Part shown: one piece after another, positions 59,586 to 64,000 of the stretch
How positions within the stretch are numbered: the first letter of the stretch is position 1
How the letters are laid out: each line of letters begins with the position of its first letter
Assembly: GCA_020852275.1 (NCBI GenBank)
Contig: JADZBE010000029.1
Location: forward strand, 82,399-146,398
Direction: 5' to 3'
Source: Phycisphaerales bacterium
Lineage (GTDB): Bacteria > Planctomycetota > Phycisphaerae > UBA1845
Length of the DNA stretch: 64,000 bases
The notes under the pieces: generated by a model
What the model was told of the DNA's origin: nothing
Databases searched by the model: none
The model's input: the letters and a program-made list of their open reading frames with translations, nothing else
Made by a program: the position numbers and the translations under genes

Positions 59586-60467
59586 ATGCGAACTCAATCT
59601 CCTGGTCCACGCTCGCCCGATCCGCTGGAATCGCCGTGCAGTATGCCAACGGAATGCAGGTATTGCCGAGACTGCGGGTATGACCTGCGAGGCCAGGTCG
59701 ATCCCCGCTGTCCGGAGTGCGCCACGCCCTTCGACCCGGCTGATCCATCCACGTTCGACAACCGCCCATTGACAAAGCTCGGCAGGTTCATCCGGGGAGT
59801 ATGCACGCGGGACGTTGTAATCCTGGTGATTCTCACACTGTTGCTGATTGCGTCGTATGCGGCCAGGCTCCTGCTGCCAGACATCTGTCACGATCGAGTC
59901 CCAATTTACGAGACGATGTCGCACCACAATGTTGGGTTCGTCATCAGGCTGTGGCGGGGCGGATTGCAAGCCGATCCCGCGAACGCGCAGGCCGCGCTGG
60001 ACCGCGCCATCGCCGCGGCGCCCTTGTTCTACAGCTTCAAGACACAAACCGGGAGGATGCGCGACCGTCGAATCTGGATGGAGCGCTGTGGGAAAGGGGC
60101 GAGCCTGACGGCCCACCTGATTCCCTACGGCCTGCTCATCGTTCTGGCCTGTCGCAAGCGCATCGCCGCATTCGGGGCCGTCATCCTGGTCACGTCTCTT
60201 GCCGTTGTCCTTCTCTGCGGGATGGCCCAGTCGAATCCACCTCGCGCGTACATGCCCGATCGCGCCTACGTAAACGACTACCTCTACCTCGTCGACGTGG
60301 ACTGGACGGAGGCCGCCACGACTCCGCGCGTGGCCGCGTTCGAGAAGCCGCCGTGGAGCGACCGCGTGACCGTGGGGCTGACCGACGGCGGCGTTCGGTG
60401 GCTGACCGTTGAGGAGTTCCGCTGTCTCGCGGAGGCCGAGGGCTTCGCCGACCGCCTGCCGCCGTGA
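59586..60467 (+). CDS. Zinc-ribbon membrane protein of planctomycete type
   Basis: About 293 residues from the ATG at 59586 (a second Met at 59643 is possible). Near the N-terminus is a zinc ribbon, CRDCGYDLRGQVDPRCPECA, then TPFDPADPSTF, a module widespread in planctomycete proteins. A membrane segment follows (VVILVILTLLLIASYAARLL), then a hydrophilic region of about 90 residues and two more helices (HLIPYGLLIVLACR, FGAVILVTSLAVVLLCGM). The C-terminal 70 residues read LVDVDWTEAATTPRVAAFEK and TVGLTDGGVRWLTVEEFRCL, a pattern like type II secretion/pseudopilin display-type ends (WLT) in this phylum. Function unknown. Confidence 0.75.
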   Translation: MRTQSPGPRSPDPLESPCSMPTECRYCRDCGYDLRGQVDPRCPECATPFDPADPSTFDNRPLTKLGRFIRGVCTRDVVILVILTLLLIASYAARLLLPDICHDRVPIYETMSHHNVGFVIRLWRGGLQADPANAQAALDRAIAAAPLFYSFKTQTGRMRDRRIWMERCGKGASLTAHLIPYGLLIVLACRKRIAAFGAVILVTSLAVVLLCGMAQSNPPRAYMPDRAYVNDYLYLVDVDWTEAATTPRVAAFEKPPWSDRVTVGLTDGGVRWLTVEEFRCLAEAEGFADRLPP

Positions 60468-60599
60468 TGCCGCGAACTCGACAGGGCGTGCATGGCGGAT
60501 GCGGCCTGCGAGGTCAAACCGATCCCCGGCGCCCTGCCCGTGCGCCATCTTGAGCGGCGGCGCATTGTCGCAATTGCAGCTTCGATTATCCTCGTGGTC

Positions 60600-62753
60600 A
60601 TGGCGGAAGCTGCTGAGAAACCGCTGGAGCTGAACGCGCCGTTTCGTCCCTTCCTCCCGGGCGACACCGCGGGCGCGCTGCACGCATCAAGCCCGCGCGT
60701 CGTGGTCCATCCCAGCGCGGAAATCGCAAGCCGTGCCGTCGCCGGTGAGATCGCCACACAAATCCGCGAGCGGGCTTCGCAAGGGCGGCGGGCGGTTCTC
60801 GGGCTTGCCACCGGGTCCACGCCGCTGGGGGTGTATGAGGAGCTGATCCGACTCCACCGCGACGAGGGTCTCTCCTTCCGCAACGTCCTGACCTTTAACC
60901 TCGACGAATACTTTCCGATGTGCCCCGATTCGCTCCAGTCCTACCGCCGCTTCATGGACGAGAACTTCTTCGACCTGATCGACCTCGACAAAGCCGGCAC
61001 GCACGTTCCCGATGGCACGTTGCCGCCGAGCCGCGTGGCGGATTTCTGCGCGGATTACGAGCGGAAGATCGCCGACGCGGGGGGGATCGACATTCAGCTT
61101 CTCGGCATCGGGCGCACGGGGCACATCGGCTTCAACGAACCCGGCTCCCCGCGCGACAGCCGCACGCGCCTCGTCACGCTCGACAAGGTCACGCGCATGG
61201 ACGCCGCCAGCGATTTCTTCGGCGAATGGAACGTGCCGCGGCAGGCGATCACGATGGGCGTGGGCACGATCCTCGACGCGCGGCGGATCATTCTGCTCAG
61301 CTTCGGCGAGCACAAGTCGGCGATCATCCGGCGCAGCGTCGAAGGCGAAGTGAGCAGCAGCGTGGCGGCCAGCTTCCTTCAGCAGCATCCGCGCGCAAGC
61401 TTCATCCTCGATCCCGCGGCCGCGGCGGAGCTGACGCGATTCAAGACGCCCTGGCTGCTGGGACGTATCGAGGAGTACGGTCTGACGTGGGATTCCGCCA
61501 CGACGCGTCGCGCCGTCATCTGGCTCGCGCAGGAAGTCGGCAAGCCGATCCTGAAACTGACGGAGGAGGATTACAACGAGCACGGTCTGGCCGATCTGCT
61601 GTCCTCGCGCGGCAGCGCCTACGACGTCAACATCCAAGTCTTCCGCGCGATGCAGCAGACGATCACAGGCTGGCCCGGCGGCAAACCCGCGGCGAGGAAA
61701 GGCGCGAGCCGCGCAGCTTCAGGCACCTCACCGCCTGCCGGGGCGCGTGCCGATGTCCCCGCGCGCGCTTCTGCCCAGGCCGATGGCCCCGTCCGTGGCG
61801 CTGCCCTTGACCCTGATCCGCGGGTCGAGCCGGCCTCGGCGCGCAGCGGCGGACCGGACCTCTTCGCGCACGCCAGCGACGTGTTTCCCAAGCGCGTCGT
61901 CGTTTTCAGCCCGCACCCCGACGACGACGTGATCTCCATGGGCGGCACGTTCATTCGCCTCTGCCGTCAAGGCCACGAAGTCCACGTCGCCTACCAGACC
62001 TCCGGCAACATCGCCGTCTGGGACGACACCGCGCGGCGGCACATGGACTTCGTCATCGAGTTCTGCCGCGCGTTCGGCATGGGCGACGGCGTGCAGAAGG
62101 CGCAGCGGATCGCCGAACGCGTGCAGCAGTTTCTCCTCGCCAAGCACCCCGGCGAAGTGGACAGTACAGAGCTGCAGCAGATCAAGGCCCTCATCCGCCG
62201 CACCGAGGCGCGCGCGGCCGCGTTCTACTCCGGCGTCAGGTCTGAGCACATTCACTTCCTCGACATGCCGTTTTACGAAACGGGCCGCGTGCGCAAGAAG
62301 CCGCTGTCGCCGGAGGATATCCACATCATCACCGACCTGCTGGAGCGCGTGCGCCCGCACCAGGTGTACGCCGCGGGTGACCTGTCTGATCCGCACGGCA
62401 CGCATCGCGTGTGCCTGACGGCGATCGTCCGCGCGATCGAGGAGCTGGCGGACAGGGACTGGATGAAATCGTGCGAGGTGTGGCTGTACCGCGGCGCGTG
62501 GCAGGAATGGGGCGCGCACGAAATTGAGATGGCCGTGCCGCTCTCTCCCGACGAAGTCGAAGCCAAGCGCAAGGCGATCTTCAAGCACGAATCGCAGAAG
62601 GACAAGGCGCTGTTTCCGGGTCCGTGGGATCCGCGCGAGTTCTGGCAGCGCGCCGAGGACCGCAACCGCGCCACCGCACAGCTCTACGACAAGCTCGGCC
62701 TGCCGGAGTACCAGGCCATCGAGAGCTTCGTCAGGTGGTCGCGGGCGACGTGA
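60600..62753 (+). CDS. nagB: NagB-like glucosamine-6-phosphate deaminase fused to PIG-L/LmbE deacetylase
   Basis: A 717-residue fusion (ATG 60600; an ATG at 60492 is also open, without a clear ribosome site). Residues about 30-300 form the NagB fold: LGLATGSTPLGVYEELIRLH, TFNLDEYFPM and LGIGRTGHIGFNEPGSP. Canonical NagB has Asp before the Gly-His; here it is Thr. A 70-residue Ala/Pro linker follows residues about 345. Residues about 440-717 are a PIG-L deacetylase with zinc ligands in FSPHPDDDVISMGG and GDLSDPHGTHRVCL. PIG-L enzymes remove acetyl from GlcNAc conjugates, so the fusion could deacetylate an amino sugar and deaminate it. The same fusion is known in Bacteroidetes and planctomycetes. 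Confidence 0.93.
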   Translation: MAEAAEKPLELNAPFRPFLPGDTAGALHASSPRVVVHPSAEIASRAVAGEIATQIRERASQGRRAVLGLATGSTPLGVYEELIRLHRDEGLSFRNVLTFNLDEYFPMCPDSLQSYRRFMDENFFDLIDLDKAGTHVPDGTLPPSRVADFCADYERKIADAGGIDIQLLGIGRTGHIGFNEPGSPRDSRTRLVTLDKVTRMDAASDFFGEWNVPRQAITMGVGTILDARRIILLSFGEHKSAIIRRSVEGEVSSSVAASFLQQHPRASFILDPAAAAELTRFKTPWLLGRIEEYGLTWDSATTRRAVIWLAQEVGKPILKLTEEDYNEHGLADLLSSRGSAYDVNIQVFRAMQQTITGWPGGKPAARKGASRAASGTSPPAGARADVPARASAQADGPVRGAALDPDPRVEPASARSGGPDLFAHASDVFPKRVVVFSPHPDDDVISMGGTFIRLCRQGHEVHVAYQTSGNIAVWDDTARRHMDFVIEFCRAFGMGDGVQKAQRIAERVQQFLLAKHPGEVDSTELQQIKALIRRTEARAAAFYSGVRSEHIHFLDMPFYETGRVRKKPLSPEDIHIITDLLERVRPHQVYAAGDLSDPHGTHRVCLTAIVRAIEELADRDWMKSCEVWLYRGAWQEWGAHEIEMAVPLSPDEVEAKRKAIFKHESQKDKALFPGPWDPREFWQRAEDRNRATAQLYDKLGLPEYQAIESFVRWSRAT

Positions 62754-62756
62754 GAG

Positions 62757-62848
62757 GCTGTTTCAAAACCTGCCGCGGGCTTCAGCTCGCGCGAGTGCTC
62801 CGATGATTCTGGTGTACGGCCGAACTCCGGAGCTCGTTTTGAGACAGC
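62757..62848. repeat. 92-bp element with 13-bp terminal inverted repeats
   Basis: GCTGTTTCAAAAC (62757-62769) and GTTTTGAGACAGC (62836-62848) are inverted repeats with one mismatch, enclosing 66 bp that include ccgcgggcttcagctcgcgc. The ends resemble insertion-sequence termini, and the size fits a small non-autonomous (MITE-like) element. No flanking target duplication is evident. It starts 4 bp after the NagB/PIG-L stop, so a terminator role is also possible. Confidence 0.45.
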
Positions 62849-63113
62849 TTCCAATCTCGACTTTTGCCAGTTCTTCCAAGGAGGATCAGAGGTTCGTGAG
62901 CCATCCCCGCAGGGCATGCACGTGAATAGATGGGGATGAGCGTCCGTTGCCCGGGCCGTTCCAGGATACCGGCCCGAGGATTCCCTTGCCTTGGAGCATT
63001 CCTTTGGCTTGGAGAGGAGCAACGGCCATGGGACAGGATCACGACAGCGGTTTGCAGGAACGAGTCTACGTAGCAGCCCGCGGTGAAAGGCGACGCGCGT
63101 CATTTCCGCGAAG

Positions 63114-63245
63114 GCGGGAATCCAGCCGGCAGCTTACGAGGATCGACAAACGAGCGGTTTTCCCGGGCGGGCGGGACCCCCGCCTGCGCGGGGGTGACAG
63201 ATCCCAGGACTGGTTTCGAGTTTCACCACGGGCTGCTAGGCTCTG
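63114..63245. repeat. Dispersed two-hairpin repeat, copy B
   Basis: Shares with 23036-23170 the order gaatccagcc, then GGACCCCCGCCTGCGCGGGG, then ggtttcgag and ccacgggctgc. Just after it, caaacgaagacac occurs twice (about 63283-63310). The spacer 62849-63471 holds no supported gene. Confidence 0.75.
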
Positions 63246-63471
63246 CCATGCAAACGGAGACGCTTGCAGGCGGATACACTTGCAAACGAAGACACCCGCA
63301 AACGAAGACACGGCTGAACCGTGGGTTTTTCTTGTTTTGAGCAAGGCGTTTCGCTAGGATAGCAGCTCGGGTTTGGCTCGGGAGATGGGGATTCCTTGGC
63401 CGTCGCATGGGGGGAGTGCTCTGTGGCGATGCGCCATCTTTGGCGTTGACCGAATAGCAGGGAGCAAGGTC

Positions 63472-64000
63472 ATGAAGCGGTTGAAAGGCGCGCTGTCGTG
63501 CTGCGTGGGAACGGCGACGCTGAGCCTGGGGACGTGGGTGGTGGCCGAGCGGTCCGGGGCTACAGACGGTCACAACGGCAGCGTCGGCAGCGGCGGCGCG
63601 AATTGTCTGGGCTGCCACATCGGCGGCGAGGCGGGCTTCATGGCGATCTTCAACGCGCCGACGGCCTACCTGCCGGGCGAATCCTACGACCTCGAGGTGT
63701 ACATTTCCGACTCAACGCGCAGCGGCGCGGGTTTTCAACTCAGCGTGGAGGACCCGGACGGCAACGCCGTGGGCGAGCTTGTGCTCTCCGACTCGGATCG
63801 CACGCAATACTCCAGCGGCTCGCGTCAGTGGGTAACGCACACCGCGGCCGGCGTGTTGCATTCCGTGCAGAATTGGGAAGCCAACAATTCCAATGTCCGC
63901 TACCCGGTCACCTGGATCGCCCCGGATGCGGATGCCGGCAGGGTCACGTTCTATGCCGCGTCGTGCACGATCGACGACAACTCCTTTGAGACCGGCGATC
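63472..64000 (+). CDS. Secreted CxxCH protein with Reeler-like (choice-of-anchor V) domain, 3' end off window
   Basis: Open from the ATG at 63472 to the right edge (176 codons). A signal peptide is seen at residues 1 to about 24 (GALSCCVGTATLSLGTWVVA). Next is ANCLGCHIGGEAG, a CxxCH motif of c-type haem attachment, and a beta-sandwich start: PTAYLPGESYDLEVYISDST, GAGFQLSVEDPDGNAVG and VTWIAPDADAGRVTFYAAS. This order is that of the haem-Reeler proteins common in planctomycetes and Bacteroidetes. It probably acts outside the cytoplasm, perhaps as an electron-transfer or surface protein. GGGAG lies upstream of the start. Confidence 0.85.
   Translation, partial: MKRLKGALSCCVGTATLSLGTWVVAERSGATDGHNGSVGSGGANCLGCHIGGEAGFMAIFNAPTAYLPGESYDLEVYISDSTRSGAGFQLSVEDPDGNAVGELVLSDSDRTQYSSGSRQWVTHTAAGVLHSVQNWEANNSNVRYPVTWIAPDADAGRVTFYAASCTIDDNSFETGD

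Noticed and set aside
1..64000. tRNA or rRNA genes
   Set aside because: I looked for T-loop words such as GGTTCGAATCC and for rRNA landmarks; the few GTTCGA matches fall inside coding genes without a cloverleaf around them.

Overview
The window is a high-GC (roughly two-thirds G+C by eye) bacterial chromosome segment that most resembles the Planctomycetota, probably a Phycisphaerae-like lineage. This is inferred from several family-level signs: a very large FtsX-type permease with the planctomycete GDexSC-type extracytoplasmic motif, a CxxCGYDLRG zinc-ribbon membrane protein, a secreted protein ending in a dockerin-like calcium-loop pair, a NagB/PIG-L fusion, a membrane-anchored BRCT protein, and intergenic spaces full of small hairpin repeats. 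No rRNA, tRNA, CRISPR array, prophage or intact transposase was found.

Layout. 1-4.1 kb: an ABC exporter pair (permease running off the left edge, ATPase overlapping it by 4 bp). 4.4-5.6 kb: a B12-binding/MeaB-type GTPase fusion. 5.7-10.7 kb: a Tad secretion cluster on the minus strand (cpaE, cpaF, tadB, tadC). 10.7-12.2 kb: a repeat-rich gene-free stretch. 12.2-15.6 kb: a membrane-anchored coiled-coil/BRCT protein and a secreted transglutaminase-like protein. 15.8-19.8 kb: trehalose genes, otsA and an OtsB-GH15 fusion. 20.3-22.5 kb: an ArsR/SRPBCC/DUF1801/DinB cluster with a recognisable operator pair. 23.4-24.3 kb: an HDOD protein. 24.6-29.0 kb: a 1491-residue TPR protein. 29.5-33.1 kb: secreted and membrane proteins of unknown role. 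33.5-35.3 kb: psd-pssA for phosphatidylethanolamine synthesis. 35.5-38.6 kb: three secreted proteins, one split by a frameshift. 38.9-41.7 kb: a thioesterase and a fragment duplicate of it, an AraC regulator, a tiny Cys-rich protein and a HAD hydrolase. 42.0-44.7 kb: ketosynthase, ACP and an ABC ATPase. 44.9-47.9 kb: an HNH endonuclease, adenylate kinase and a parvulin foldase. 48.6-56.4 kb: transaldolase, malQ, glgB and glgP. 56.7-62.8 kb: a flippase-like membrane protein, a metallophosphoesterase, a zinc-ribbon membrane protein and the NagB/PIG-L fusion. The right edge cuts a secreted CxxCH protein.

How it fits together. The most coherent theme is storage and compatible sugars: glgB branches glucan, malQ and glgP remodel and degrade it, otsA/otsB make trehalose, and the GH15 domain fused to OtsB may hydrolyse it. 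The least described material is the repeat landscape. There are three unrelated tandem minisatellites (18 bp coding, 23 bp non-coding, 52 bp non-coding) and at least two dispersed hairpin families whose stems change in step while loop and 3' flank stay constant. One simple repeat supplies the last codons of the B12/MeaB gene.
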